Part shown: piece after piece, positions 18,453 through 26,242 of the stretch
Layout of the letters: every line of letters starts with the position of its first letter
Numbering within the stretch: position 1 is the stretch's first letter
From: CAWCLK01 sp963796225
GTDB taxonomy: Bacteria; Actinomycetota; Nitriliruptoria; Nitriliruptorales; Nitriliruptoraceae
Reading direction: 5' to 3'
Length of the DNA: 32,536 nucleotides
NCBI GenBank assembly: GCA_963796225.1
Contig: CAWCLK010000002.1
Coordinates: 1-32,536 of the forward strand
The notes under the pieces: model-generated
Seen by the model: only the letters and a program-made list of their open reading frames with translations
Databases searched by the model: none
What the model was told of the DNA's origin: nothing
Program-made: the position numbers and the translations under genes

Positions 18453-18868
18453 TGGGCGTTCTCCTCGATCGAGCGTCGGGTCTTCTCGGGCTGCAGCGGC
18501 ACCGCTGTCGCGCGGCTGCGGGCGATCCCGAGCGCGATGCCGGCGACGGCGAACAGGACGACGGCGACGATCGCCCACGCCGCCCAGAGCGGCATCACGG
18601 TGGCCAGCCCGTACGCGATGGCCGTCAGGGCGCAGCCGAGGCCGATCAGGGCGACGAGGCCTCCGACCGCGGCGGCGGCCGCTGCCTGGAGGCGGACGCT
18701 GACGGCGTCGGTCAGCTCGTGCTTGGCGAGCTCGATCTCCTTGCGGACGATCGTCTGCACCTCGCCCAGGGCGTCCCCGACGAGCTGGCCCGTCGACCGA
18801 CCCTCGACCCGTCCGGGCTCCGCAGCGGGGGGCTGGACGTGGTCGACGACGTCGTGGTCCGCGGCCAT
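18425..18868 (-). CDS. Phage-holin-like membrane protein (Phage_holin_3_6 type)
   Basis: A 147-residue protein from ATG 18868 with AGGAGG five bases upstream. The N-terminal third holds the family stretch STGQLVGDALGEVQTIVRKE and an amphipathic helix; two hydrophobic helices follow (AAVGGLVALIGLGCALTAIA and AAWAIVAVVLFAVAGIALGI). Despite the family name this is a common chromosomal actinobacterial protein, and nothing here suggests a prophage. It is divergent from the LigD phosphoesterase gene, with 138 bases between them that contain a short inverted repeat (ACGGAC at 18940-18945 and GTCCGT at 18950-18955) and no clear promoter. Confidence 0.85.
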   Translation of the reverse strand: MAADHDVVDHVQPPAAEPGRVEGRSTGQLVGDALGEVQTIVRKEIELAKHELTDAVSVRLQAAAAAAVGGLVALIGLGCALTAIAYGLATVMPLWAAWAIVAVVLFAVAGIALGIARSRATAVPLQPEKTRRSIEENAQWARTQLQR

Positions 18869-19006
18869 CGCGTCCTCCTGGTGTGCCGGCAGTCTCGTCC
18901 GGAGGTCCGTGGCGGAGTGGGGGGTTGGTGCGGGGTCGAACGGACAGGCGTCCGTCCCGCGGCGGGGCCGAACCGCGGACGAGAGCCGTCGAGAGGACCG
19001 ACCGAC

Positions 19007-19627
19007 GTGGCGACCGACCCACTCCGTAAGTACCGGTCCAAGCGTGCGTTCGACCGCACCGAGGAGCCCAGCGGCGACGACGTGCGTCGCTCCGGCGACG
19101 ACCCCATCTTCGTGATCCAGCACCACGACGCCTCCAGCGAGCACTGGGACGTCCGCCTGGAGGTCGACGGAGTGCTGGCATCGTGGGCGGTCCCCAAGGG
19201 GCCGTCGACCGACCCGAACGAGAAGCGGTTGGCCAAGCAGGTGGAGGACCACCCGTTGGACTACGCCGACTTCGAGGGCCACATCCCCGACGACGAGTAC
19301 GGCGGCGGGGACGTGGTCGTCTGGGACCTCGGCCCGTACCGCAACGACACCGTCGACGACGATGACGAACCGGTGTCGATGCGGGACGCCATCGACGGTG
19401 GTCACGTGCGGGTGACGTTGCAGGGCGAGAAGCTCGAGGGCGCCTTCGTGCTGCAGCAGACGAAGATGAACGGCGATCCGAGCAACTGGCTGCTCATCAA
19501 GGTCGACGACGACGGGGCGGACGCACGGCGCAACCCAACCAGCACCGAGCCCGAGTCCGTCCTGTCGGGGCGGACCGTGCAGGATGTCGCTGCCGAGGCC
19601 GAACAGGACCAGGAGGACGAGGGATGA
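19007..19627 (+). CDS. Stand-alone LigD 3'-phosphoesterase domain
   Basis: A 206-residue protein equivalent to the PE module of LigD, which trims 3' ends at double-strand breaks by removing 3'-phosphates and ribonucleosides. Motifs are FVIQHHDASSEHWDVRLE (residues 35-52), WAVPKGPSTDP and EDHPLDYADFEGHIPD, followed by YGGGDVVVWD. His40, His46, Asp48 and Arg50 lie in the metal-binding segment. I choose GTG 19007, the first start before KYRSKRAFDRT, with a weak AGAGGA about nine bases upstream; the frame is open long before it, but only as a shadow. The stop overlaps the ligase start as ATGA at 19624-19627. Confidence 0.9.
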   Translation: MATDPLRKYRSKRAFDRTEEPSGDDVRRSGDDPIFVIQHHDASSEHWDVRLEVDGVLASWAVPKGPSTDPNEKRLAKQVEDHPLDYADFEGHIPDDEYGGGDVVVWDLGPYRNDTVDDDDEPVSMRDAIDGGHVRVTLQGEKLEGAFVLQQTKMNGDPSNWLLIKVDDDGADARRNPTSTEPESVLSGRTVQDVAAEAEQDQEDEG

Positions 19628-20619
19628 GCGACCTCTTCGACCGGCTCGACGACGACGCCCGTGACCGGCTCGAGCGCGAGGACCTGCACATCCCCGGGGC
19701 CATGCGGGCCACGCTGACCGACGACCACTTCGCCGACCCGAACTGGATCTACGAGCGCAAGCTGGACGGCGTTCGGGTCCTCGCCGCCCGCGAGGGCGGT
19801 CGCGTCCGGCTGCGCAGCCGCAACGACCTGGACCTCGATGACACCTACCCGGAGCTCGTCGACGCGCTGTCGGGCGGAGGGCCCGACCTCGTCGTCGACG
19901 GCGAGGTCGTCGCGTTCGAAGGGAACGTCACCAGCTTCTCCCGCCTGCAGCAGCGCATGCAGATTCGTGACGCCGAGAAGGCGCGGGCGTCGGGTGTCGC
20001 GGTCACCTACTACCTGTTCGACGTCATGCACCTCGACGGCTGGAGCACGCGCGAGCTCGCGCTGCGCGACCGCAAGCGACTGCTGCGCGCTGCCATCGAC
20101 TTCGCCGATCCCCTGCGCTTCACCGCCCACCGCAACGAGGACGGGCCGGCCTTCCTGGAGGACGCGTGTCGGCGCGGATGGGAGGGGCTGATCGCCAAGG
20201 ACGCGAGCTCGACCTACCGGTCGTCGCGCAGCCGCGACTGGCTGAAGTTCAAGTGCGTCCACCAACAGGAGCTGGTCATCGGTGGGTTCACCGCCCCGAA
20301 GGGCAGCCGCACCCGGTTCGGGGCGCTGCTCGTCGGCTATCACGAGGACGGCGAGCTGCGGTACGCCGGCAAGGTCGGCACCGGCTACGACCAGCAGACC
20401 CTCGACCGCGTGGGCGACCTGCTCGAGTCCAGGACGAGGACCACCTCGCCCTTCGACGACCGCGTCCGCGAGTCCGACGTCACGTGGGTGACCCCCGAGC
20501 TCGTCGGCGAGTTCGGGTTCACCGAGTGGACCCGGGACGGCCGGCTGCGCCACCCCCGCTTCCTGGGGCTTCGCGACGACAAGGACGCCGCCGACGTGGT
20601 CCGCGAACGGCCACAGTGA
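19624..20619 (+). CDS. ATP-dependent DNA ligase, LigD ligase module
   Basis: A 331-residue ligase of the LigD/LigC type that seals nicks during non-homologous end joining. The adenylated lysine is Lys46 in YERKLDGVR (motif I). Later motifs are DGEVVAF (III region), YYLFDVMHLDG, WEGLIAKD (IV) and DWLKFKC (V), followed by the OB-fold with FGALLVGYH and FTEWTRDGRLRHPRFLGLR (motif VI region). It is coupled to the phosphoesterase gene by ATGA overlap and lies 22 bases before the polymerase gene. The three frames differ, so this is a genuinely split set rather than a single gene with one simple read error. Confidence 0.94.
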   Translation: MSDLFDRLDDDARDRLEREDLHIPGAMRATLTDDHFADPNWIYERKLDGVRVLAAREGGRVRLRSRNDLDLDDTYPELVDALSGGGPDLVVDGEVVAFEGNVTSFSRLQQRMQIRDAEKARASGVAVTYYLFDVMHLDGWSTRELALRDRKRLLRAAIDFADPLRFTAHRNEDGPAFLEDACRRGWEGLIAKDASSTYRSSRSRDWLKFKCVHQQELVIGGFTAPKGSRTRFGALLVGYHEDGELRYAGKVGTGYDQQTLDRVGDLLESRTRTTSPFDDRVRESDVTWVTPELVGEFGFTEWTRDGRLRHPRFLGLRDDKDAADVVRERPQ

Positions 20620-20641
20620 CACCGACGTGAGGAGCACCTCG

Positions 20642-21550
20642 ATGGACGCCGGTCCCCACGACGCCTTCGGTCGGACCGTGGACGTCAGCCACCCCGACCG
20701 CGTGATGTTCCCCGACGCGGGAATCACCAAGGGCGACCTGATCGCCTACCACGAACGCATCGCCCCGACGATGCTGGCCCACGTGGCGGGGCGCCCCGTG
20801 GCGCTGAAGCGCTACCCGGAGGGCATCGGCGACGACGGCTTCTTCCAGAAGAAGGCGCCCGAGCACCTGCCCGACTGGGTCCGGCGCGTCGACGTGGAGA
20901 AGCGCGAGGGCGGCGTGGTGCCCCACGTCGTGGTCGAGGAGGAGGCCACGCTGCTCGAGCTCGTCCAGTACGGCGTGGTCGAGCTGCACCCGTGGCTCAG
21001 CCTGGCCGACGACCTCGAGCACCCCGACCGGATCGTGCTGGACCTCGACCCCGAGGAGGGGGACCTGGACGGGGCGCGACTGGCCGCCCGGGCGGTCCGT
21101 GACGTGCTGCGCGAGATCGAGCTCGAGCCGCACGTGATGACCAGTGGGTCGAAGGGCTACCACGTCGTGGCCGCGATCGAACCCGACAGCGACTTCGACG
21201 TGGTCCGCGACCTCACCCACGACGTCGCACGCGTGGTCGCCGACCGCCACCCCGACGAGACGACCATCGCCCATCGCATCGCGGACCGCGGGGGGCGCGT
21301 GTTCCTCGACTACCTGCGCAACGGGTACGGCCAGACCAGCGTCGCGCCCTACGGCGTGCGTGCCCGCCCCGGCGCCCCGATCGCCACGCCCCTCGACTGG
21401 GACGAGCTCGGCTCGACCGACCCGCGCGACTACCGCGTGGACAACGTCTTCCGTCGCCTGGGCCAGCGCGACGACCCTTGGGCGACGATGTCACGCGGTG
21501 ACGTGGCGACGGCACGTGGCCATCTGGACGAGCTGCTCGACGAGGCGTAG
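20642..21550 (+). CDS. LigD primase-polymerase module
   Basis: A 302-residue archaeo-eukaryotic primase-like polymerase that fills gaps at broken ends, favouring ribonucleotides in known relatives. The ATG at 20642 has GGAG seven bases upstream; an in-frame GTG at 20627 is less likely. Family motifs are VDVSHPDRVMFPDAGITKGD near residue 13, the catalytic pair Asp134/Asp136 in VLDLDPEEG, the SGSKGYHV motif near 170, and YLRNGYGQTSVAPYGVRA near 225. No ligase or phosphoesterase domain is attached. It closes the split LigD series, and the next gene, ectD, starts after 110 bases. Confidence 0.94.
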   Translation: MDAGPHDAFGRTVDVSHPDRVMFPDAGITKGDLIAYHERIAPTMLAHVAGRPVALKRYPEGIGDDGFFQKKAPEHLPDWVRRVDVEKREGGVVPHVVVEEEATLLELVQYGVVELHPWLSLADDLEHPDRIVLDLDPEEGDLDGARLAARAVRDVLREIELEPHVMTSGSKGYHVVAAIEPDSDFDVVRDLTHDVARVVADRHPDETTIAHRIADRGGRVFLDYLRNGYGQTSVAPYGVRARPGAPIATPLDWDELGSTDPRDYRVDNVFRRLGQRDDPWATMSRGDVATARGHLDELLDEA

Positions 21551-21611
21551 TGCTGCGCTGCCCGATGGGACGGGTTGAGCGCGCGCGCCACGGGGTAGCC
21601 CTTGGGTGCCA

Positions 21612-21643
21612 TCTCCCACCACCGATCTCTCCCACCACCGATC
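21612..21643 (+). repeat. Exact 16-bp tandem repeat in the ectD leader
   Basis: TCTCCCACCACCGATC occurs twice in direct succession (21612-21627 and 21628-21643), and a shorter echo TCCCACC follows at 21651. The pair ends 17 bases before the ectD ATG, so it lies in the 5' leader or promoter. It might be a simple duplication or an operator pair; nothing else identifies it. Confidence 0.75.
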
Positions 21644-21660
21644 CCCGGAGTCCCACCCCG

Positions 21661-22557
21661 ATGACGTCCGCGCACGACCCGTACCCCTCCCGCAAGGTCG
21701 AGACACCCCGCGTGATCGAGCGCGAGGAGCCCGTGGTGTACGGCACCGCCGACGACGGCCCACTCACCCAGGAGCAGCTCGACGCCTTCGACCACGACGG
21801 GTTCCTGCAGGTGCCCGACCTGTTCGCCGAGGACGAGGTGCACGCGATGCTCGACGAGCTCCAGCGCCTCAAGCACGAGGACCACATCCGGGAGGCCGAC
21901 GGCACCATCACCGACCCGGACACCGGCGACGTCCGGTCCGTCTTCACGGTGCACCGCCACTCGGACCTGTTCGACAAGATGATCCGCGACGACCGCACGG
22001 CAGGTGCCGCCCGACAGATCCTCGGATCCGAGGTCTACCTCCACCACACGCGCGTGAACGACAAGCCGGGCTTCGGTGGCAGTGGGTTCGACTGGCACTC
22101 CGACTTCGAGACCTGGCACACCGAGGACGGCATGCCGCGGATGCGGTGCCTGTCCGCCTCCATCCTGCTGACCGACAACCACTCGCAGAACGGCCCACTG
22201 CTGCTGATCCCCGGCTCGCAGCGCAGCTTCATCGCCTGTGTCGGGTCGACCCCGGAACGCAACTGGGAGACCTCCCTGAAGAACCAGGTCGCCGGTGTGC
22301 CGGACGAGGACCTCATCGCGTCGATGCACACCGAGCACGGTCTGCACGTCGGGACGGCAGAGGCCGGGGCGGTGCTCTTCTTCGACTGCAACACGCTGCA
22401 CGCGTCCAACGGCAACGTGACCAAGGACCGACGGTCGAACGTCTTCGCGGTCTACAACTCGGTCGACAACGCGCTCGAGGAGCCGTTCGAGGCCCCGATG
22501 CGCCGACCGGAGTTCCTCGGCTCGCGCGAGTTCACACCTCTGGACGTGATCGGCTGA
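21661..22557 (+). CDS. ectD: Ectoine hydroxylase EctD
   Basis: A 298-residue non-heme Fe(II)/2-oxoglutarate dioxygenase of the phytanoyl-CoA hydroxylase family. The signature FDWHSDFETWHTEDGMPRMR (residues 143-162) is diagnostic for EctD, which converts ectoine to 5-hydroxyectoine. Iron ligands His146, Asp148 and His247 agree with the positions known for the Virgibacillus enzyme (146, 148, 248). ATG 21661 is chosen because it begins the typical N-terminus; GGAG lies ten bases upstream. No ectABC genes are in the window, so ectoine must be made from another locus or imported. It is followed by a hairpin and then an alcohol dehydrogenase gene. Confidence 0.95.
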   Translation: MTSAHDPYPSRKVETPRVIEREEPVVYGTADDGPLTQEQLDAFDHDGFLQVPDLFAEDEVHAMLDELQRLKHEDHIREADGTITDPDTGDVRSVFTVHRHSDLFDKMIRDDRTAGAARQILGSEVYLHHTRVNDKPGFGGSGFDWHSDFETWHTEDGMPRMRCLSASILLTDNHSQNGPLLLIPGSQRSFIACVGSTPERNWETSLKNQVAGVPDEDLIASMHTEHGLHVGTAEAGAVLFFDCNTLHASNGNVTKDRRSNVFAVYNSVDNALEEPFEAPMRRPEFLGSREFTPLDVIG

Positions 22558-22563
22558 CGATCG

Positions 22564-22596
22564 GCGGGCCCACGTTCGTCCGGGACGCGGGCCCGC
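22564..22596 (+). terminator. Hairpin after ectD
   Basis: GCGGGCCC at 22564-22571 pairs perfectly with GGGCCCGC at 22589-22596 across a 17-base loop. It lies just after the ectD stop and 44 bases before the next ATG. It has no T run. It probably ends or weakens ectD transcription. Confidence 0.45.
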
Positions 22597-22640
22597 TCGA
22601 GCACCCATGCTGGTCGGACACGACGACGAAGAGGATCAGC

Positions 22641-23828
22641 ATGAAGGCGGTCACCTGGCACGGCAAGCGCGACGTCCGCGTGGAGGAGGTCCCCGACCCC
22701 ACCATCCAGGAGTCGACCGACGCCATCGTCCGGATGACGTCGTCCGGCCTGTGCGGCTCCGACCTGCACCTCTACGAGGTGCTCGGGATGTTCATGCACG
22801 AGGGTGACATCCTCGGTCACGAGCCCATGGGGATCGTCGAGGAGGTCGGCTCGGACGTCGAGCACGTGAAGCCCGGCGACCGTGTCGTGATCCCCTTCAA
22901 CATCTCCTGCGGGCACTGCTTCATGTGCGACCGCGGCCTGTTCGCCCAGTGCGAGACCACCCAGAACACCGACCACGGCACCGGCGCCTCCCTCTACGGC
23001 TACACCGAGCTGTACGGCCAGGTCCCCGGTGCGCAGGCCGAGTACCTGCGCGTGCCCCACGCCGACTTCGGGCCCATCCCGGTCCCCGAGGACGTCCCCG
23101 AGGACCGTGTCCTGTACCTCTCGGACATCCTGCCCACCGCCTGGCAGGGTGCCGCGTTCGCGGACGTCCAGCCCGGCGACACCGTCGCCGTGCTGGGGCT
23201 CGGCCCGGTCGGCCAGTTCGTGACGCGATCCGCCCAGCAGATGGGCGCGGAGCGCGTCATCGGGATCGACCAGGTCCCCGAGCGCCTCGAGCGCGCCCGG
23301 GCCCACGGCGTGGAGACGATCGACTTCTCCGACATCGACGGGCAGATCGGCGACGCCGTGCGTGACCTGACCAAGGGCCGCGGTGCCGACGGTGTCGTCG
23401 AGGCCGTCGGGATGGAGGCCCACGGTGCCGGCGCCGCCAAGCTGGCGCAGACGCTGGTCGGGGCGCTCCCGAAGGCCCTTGCCAAGCCCGCCACCGAGGA
23501 GGCTGGCATCGACCGGCTCGGGGCCCTGTACAGCGCCTTCGATGCGGTGCGACGGGGTGGGGCCGTCTCGATCTCGGGTGTCTACGGCGGCGCCCTCGAC
23601 CCCATGCCCATGATGCAGATGTTCGACAAGGGCATCCAGATCCGTATGGGCCAGTGCCACGTGAAGCGCTGGATCGACGACCTCATGCCACTGGTCCTCG
23701 ACGACGACGACCCCATGGGCACCGAGTCGATGGCCACCCACCACCTGCCGATCGACGAGGCACCCCGTGCCTACGCCGACTTCCAGGAGAAGGCCGACGG
23801 CATGGTGAAGACCGTCTTCACCTTCTGA
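22641..23828 (+). CDS. Zinc-dependent alcohol dehydrogenase, formaldehyde dehydrogenase-like
   Basis: A 395-residue medium-chain dehydrogenase. Catalytic zinc ligands are Cys38 in GLCGSDLH and His60/Glu61 in LGHEPMG. The structural zinc site is the four-cysteine segment CGHCFMCDRGLFAQC near residue 95. The NAD-binding motif is GLGPVGQF near 190. The length, the YGYTELYG segment and the insert around residues 260-290 (KLAQTLVGALPKALAKPATE) resemble glutathione-independent formaldehyde dehydrogenase-like members, but the substrate cannot be settled here. ATG 22641 has GAGG six bases upstream. A strong hairpin follows its stop. Confidence 0.9.
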   Translation: MKAVTWHGKRDVRVEEVPDPTIQESTDAIVRMTSSGLCGSDLHLYEVLGMFMHEGDILGHEPMGIVEEVGSDVEHVKPGDRVVIPFNISCGHCFMCDRGLFAQCETTQNTDHGTGASLYGYTELYGQVPGAQAEYLRVPHADFGPIPVPEDVPEDRVLYLSDILPTAWQGAAFADVQPGDTVAVLGLGPVGQFVTRSAQQMGAERVIGIDQVPERLERARAHGVETIDFSDIDGQIGDAVRDLTKGRGADGVVEAVGMEAHGAGAAKLAQTLVGALPKALAKPATEEAGIDRLGALYSAFDAVRRGGAVSISGVYGGALDPMPMMQMFDKGIQIRMGQCHVKRWIDDLMPLVLDDDDPMGTESMATHHLPIDEAPRAYADFQEKADGMVKTVFTF

Positions 23829-23843
23829 CGGAACCGACGCACG

Positions 23844-23880
23844 ACGACGAGGGCCCGCCACGCGGTGGGGCCCTCGTCGT
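23844..23880 (+). terminator. Strong GC hairpin after the dehydrogenase gene
   Basis: ACGACGAGGGCC at 23844-23855 pairs with GGCCCTCGTCGT at 23869-23880. An inner stem CCAC/GTGG closes a small loop, with two bulged bases on the left. It starts 16 bases after the stop codon at 23828, and no T run follows. It is a convincing intrinsic terminator for a GC-rich genome. Confidence 0.75.
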
Positions 23881-24103
23881 GTGCGAGACGGTTCCGGTGT
23901 CGGGGTACCGGAAGTGTCGACGACGCGGTCGTCGCGAGCGGCCATGCCGACGGTTCCGGTAGCCCAGTACCGGAAGTGTCAGCGGCCCGCCCGCATCCGC
24001 ACACGCCCCAGACCCCGGAGGTGCGCGCGGCGGTCGGCCCCGTGGCCGGCGTGTTCGACCGGGCTCGCGACGCGGCCCGAGACCTGTTCAGCCGCTGATC
24101 CCG
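23881..24103 (+). other. Gap between the dehydrogenase and ku: no convincing gene, possible small RNA or small ORF
   Basis: This stretch is bounded by hairpins at 23844-23880 and 24104-24139 and holds the palindromic repeat pair. One frame ends in a plausible peptide, VRAAVGPVAGVFDRARDAAR followed by DLFSR, with TGA at 24096-24098. The nearest in-frame GTG (24021) has GGAGG directly against it, which leaves no proper spacing, so I do not call it a gene. The stop followed five bases later by a hairpin is suggestive of a short transcript. A non-coding RNA is an equal possibility. Confidence 0.35.
23887..23980 (+). repeat. Pair of 32-bp imperfect palindromic repeats
   Basis: Two copies (23887-23918 and 23949-23980) share GACGGTTCCGGT, then six variable bases, then GTACCGGAAGTGTC; all 26 fixed bases are identical. 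Start-to-start distance is 62 bases, or about six helical turns. Each copy is itself an inverted repeat: TTCCGGT and ACCGGAA flank eight bases, with GAC and GTC at the outer ends. I saw no third copy in the window. They could be operators for a dimeric regulator, a REP-like dispersed repeat, or paired RNA hairpins. Confidence 0.85.
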
Positions 24104-24139
24104 GCCGGGCGGCGGTGGCCCTGCGCCCCGCCGCCCGGC
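24104..24139 (+). terminator. Perfect 12-bp hairpin ahead of ku
   Basis: GCCGGGCGGCGG at 24104-24115 is the exact reverse complement of 24128-24139, with a 12-base loop. It ends 33 bases before the ku ATG. It may end a short upstream transcript, or, if the ku mRNA starts earlier, form a leader hairpin. Confidence 0.55.
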
Positions 24140-24172
24140 AGGATGAACAGGATCGAGGCAGGAGGACGTCCG

Positions 24173-25123
24173 ATGGCACGCGCGACCTGGAGTGGGTCGA
24201 TCAGCTTCGGCCTGGTCAACGTCCCGGTGAAGCTGTTCACGGCCGTGCGCAGCCACACGGTGCACTTCACCCAGCTGCACAAGGACACCCACGCCCGCAT
24301 CCGCCAGAAGCGGGTCGACGCGGAGACCGGCGAGGAGGTCGCGTACGAGGACATCGTCAAGGGCTACGAGGTCGCCAGCGACCAGTACGTCGTCGTCGAC
24401 CCCGACGAGCTCGCCGAGCTGGACCCCGACGCGTCCCGGCTGATCGACATCCGCGACTTCGTGGACCTGCGCGACATCGACCCCGTCTACTACGACCGCC
24501 CGTACTACCTGATGCCCGATGGCGAGGCGGCCGCGAAGCCGTACCGGCTGCTGACCGACGCGATGTCCCGCACCGACAAGGTCGCCGTCGCCAAGATGGT
24601 CATGCGCAACAAGGAGTACCTGGTCGCGATCCGGGCGAGTGACGACCTGCTCCTGCTGTCGACCATGAACTACGCCGACGAGGTGGCCGACCCCGGCGAC
24701 CTCGACGCACCCGACAACCTGGCCGACGTCGACGTGTCCGAGCGCGAGGTCGCCATGGCCGAGCAGCTGATCGACTCACTGGTGACCGAGTTCGACCCGA
24801 GCGGGTACGAGGACACCTACCAGCAGCGTGTCGTCGAGTTCCTCGAGGCCAAGTCGAGGGGCCAGAAGGTCGACCTGCAGCCGCCCGAGCGCGACACCGG
24901 TGGCGTCGTCGACCTCATGAGCGCCCTCGAGCAGAGCCTCGAGCGTGCCGCCCAGGGGCGGGGCGCCGCGAGCGACACGGGTGACTCCGGCGACCTCGAG
25001 GACATGACCAAGGACGAGCTCTACGACCTCGCCCAGGAGCGCGAGGTCCCGGGTCGCTCGTCGATGACCAAGGACGAGCTCGTCGCCGCCCTGTCCGAGG
25101 CCCCCCTGGCACAGGCCAGCTGA
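24173..25123 (+). CDS. ku: Ku protein for non-homologous end joining
   Basis: A 316-residue bacterial Ku, which threads onto broken DNA ends as a homodimer and recruits LigD. It starts with the family N-terminus MARATWSGSISFGLVNVPVK at ATG 24173, with AGGAGG seven bases upstream. Further Ku features are YDRPYYLMPDG near 112 and the KMVMRNKEYLVAIR stretch near 140. The C-terminal 40 residues contain MTKDELYDLAQEREVPGRSS and a second MTKDEL, a Rho-N/SAP-like helix-extended-loop-helix module. An 18-base exact repeat (25004-25021 and 25064-25081) encodes the two MTKDEL copies. It lies about 2.6 kb from the split LigD genes and converges on the topoisomerase gene, 8 bases apart. Confidence 0.96.
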   Translation: MARATWSGSISFGLVNVPVKLFTAVRSHTVHFTQLHKDTHARIRQKRVDAETGEEVAYEDIVKGYEVASDQYVVVDPDELAELDPDASRLIDIRDFVDLRDIDPVYYDRPYYLMPDGEAAAKPYRLLTDAMSRTDKVAVAKMVMRNKEYLVAIRASDDLLLLSTMNYADEVADPGDLDAPDNLADVDVSEREVAMAEQLIDSLVTEFDPSGYEDTYQQRVVEFLEAKSRGQKVDLQPPERDTGGVVDLMSALEQSLERAAQGRGAASDTGDSGDLEDMTKDELYDLAQEREVPGRSSMTKDELVAALSEAPLAQAS

Positions 25124-25131
25124 GGGCGTCG

Positions 25132-26235
25132 TCAGGTGGACGGCGGGAGGTCCAGGGTGATCACCCGCTGCACGGCGCGTTCCGCCGGGGCCAGCCGGTC
25201 GCGCGTCTCCTGGTCGTCGTCCCAGGTCTCGTCGAGGCGGCCCAGGCGATAGGCCTTCGGGACGCGGGGGTCCACGTAGCTGCTGCGGGCAACGGCCCGG
25301 GTGTTGCCGAGCCGGTCGGCTGCCGCGTCGATGGCCGACAGTATGGCCGCATCGGCGTCACGGTCGGACTCGGGCTGGCCAGCCTCATGCAGCCGGTCCG
25401 CCACCAGCACGGTGGCGCCCCACGTGCGGAAGTCCTTCGCCGTGAGCTGCTCGCCTGCGATGTCGGCGAGGTAGTCGTTCACGTCGGCGGACCCGATGCG
25501 GTGCCACCCGTCGTTCGTCTCGTAGGAGAACAGGCGTTGGCCCGGGATCTCCTCGCACCTCAGGAGCTGCCGGGCCAGGCGCGGGTGGCGGACCTCGAGG
25601 TCCTGCTCGCGCCCGGACTTGCCGACGAACGCGAAGTGGATGCGGCTGCCGGCGATCTCGACGTGGTCGTGCTCGAGCGTGGTCAGCCCGAAGGTGCCGT
25701 TGGTCCGGGCGTACTGGTCGTTGCCCACCCGGATCAGGGTCTCGTCGAGCAGGGCCAGGACGAGCGCCAGGATCTTCTCGCGCGTGAAGCGTCGCGTCCG
25801 CAGGGTCGCGTCGATCTCGTCGCGGACCCGGGGGAGTGCGTCGGCGAACAGGCCCATGCGGTGGAACTTCGTGGCGTCCCGGATCCCGCGCCAGTGCGGG
25901 TGGTACAGGTACTGCTTGCGTCCCGCGTCGTCGCGGCCGGTGGCCTGGACGTGGCCACGCTCGTCGCGGCAGATCCAGACGTCGGTCCAGGCCGGTGGGA
26001 TCACCAGCGCCTCTGCGCGGGCACGGTCCGGATGGTCCCGCGGGACGGTGCTGCCGTCCGGGAACCGGTACGTGAACCCTAGGCCCCACCGGTGGCGGGT
26101 GATGCCTGGTTCGTCGTCGCCGACGTACACGAGCCCGACCGCGTCGGCGTGGTCGTCGGGTGTTGCGTCATCGGGCAGCGCCGAGGCCACCCGGAGGGCC
26201 CGGGTGACGCTCAGGTCGTCCTGGTGCGCTGTCAC
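25132..26235 (-). CDS. Bacterial type IB DNA topoisomerase
   Basis: A poxvirus-like topoisomerase IB that relaxes supercoils through a 3'-phosphotyrosine. Family motifs are RKQYLYHPHWR near residue 105, VGNDQYARTNGTFGLTTLE near 170, FVGKSG near 205, TAKDFRTWGAT near 265, and the catalytic tyrosine in ARSSYVDPRVPKAY near the C-terminus. I choose GTG 26235, seven bases after the DksA-like stop, giving 367 residues. ATG 26271 is in frame and would overlap the upstream gene by 29 bases; neither has a strong ribosome site. The two genes are probably co-transcribed. Confidence 0.92.
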   Translation of the reverse strand: MTAHQDDLSVTRALRVASALPDDATPDDHADAVGLVYVGDDEPGITRHRWGLGFTYRFPDGSTVPRDHPDRARAEALVIPPAWTDVWICRDERGHVQATGRDDAGRKQYLYHPHWRGIRDATKFHRMGLFADALPRVRDEIDATLRTRRFTREKILALVLALLDETLIRVGNDQYARTNGTFGLTTLEHDHVEIAGSRIHFAFVGKSGREQDLEVRHPRLARQLLRCEEIPGQRLFSYETNDGWHRIGSADVNDYLADIAGEQLTAKDFRTWGATVLVADRLHEAGQPESDRDADAAILSAIDAAADRLGNTRAVARSSYVDPRVPKAYRLGRLDETWDDDQETRDRLAPAERAVQRVITLDLPPST

Positions 26236-26242
26236 GGTGGCG

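Noticed and set aside
18425..18868. Prophage remnant suggested by the holin-like protein
   Set aside because: No other phage gene is present, and this family is common on actinobacterial chromosomes beside DUF3618 genes.
23887..23980. CRISPR array
   Set aside because: Only two units, the variable part is six bases inside a palindrome, and there are no cas genes.
23865..24098. A 77-codon ORF between the dehydrogenase and ku
   Set aside because: Its start lies within the terminator hairpin, and it crosses both palindromes with a biased composition; only the last 25 codons look protein-like and they lack a spaced ribosome site.
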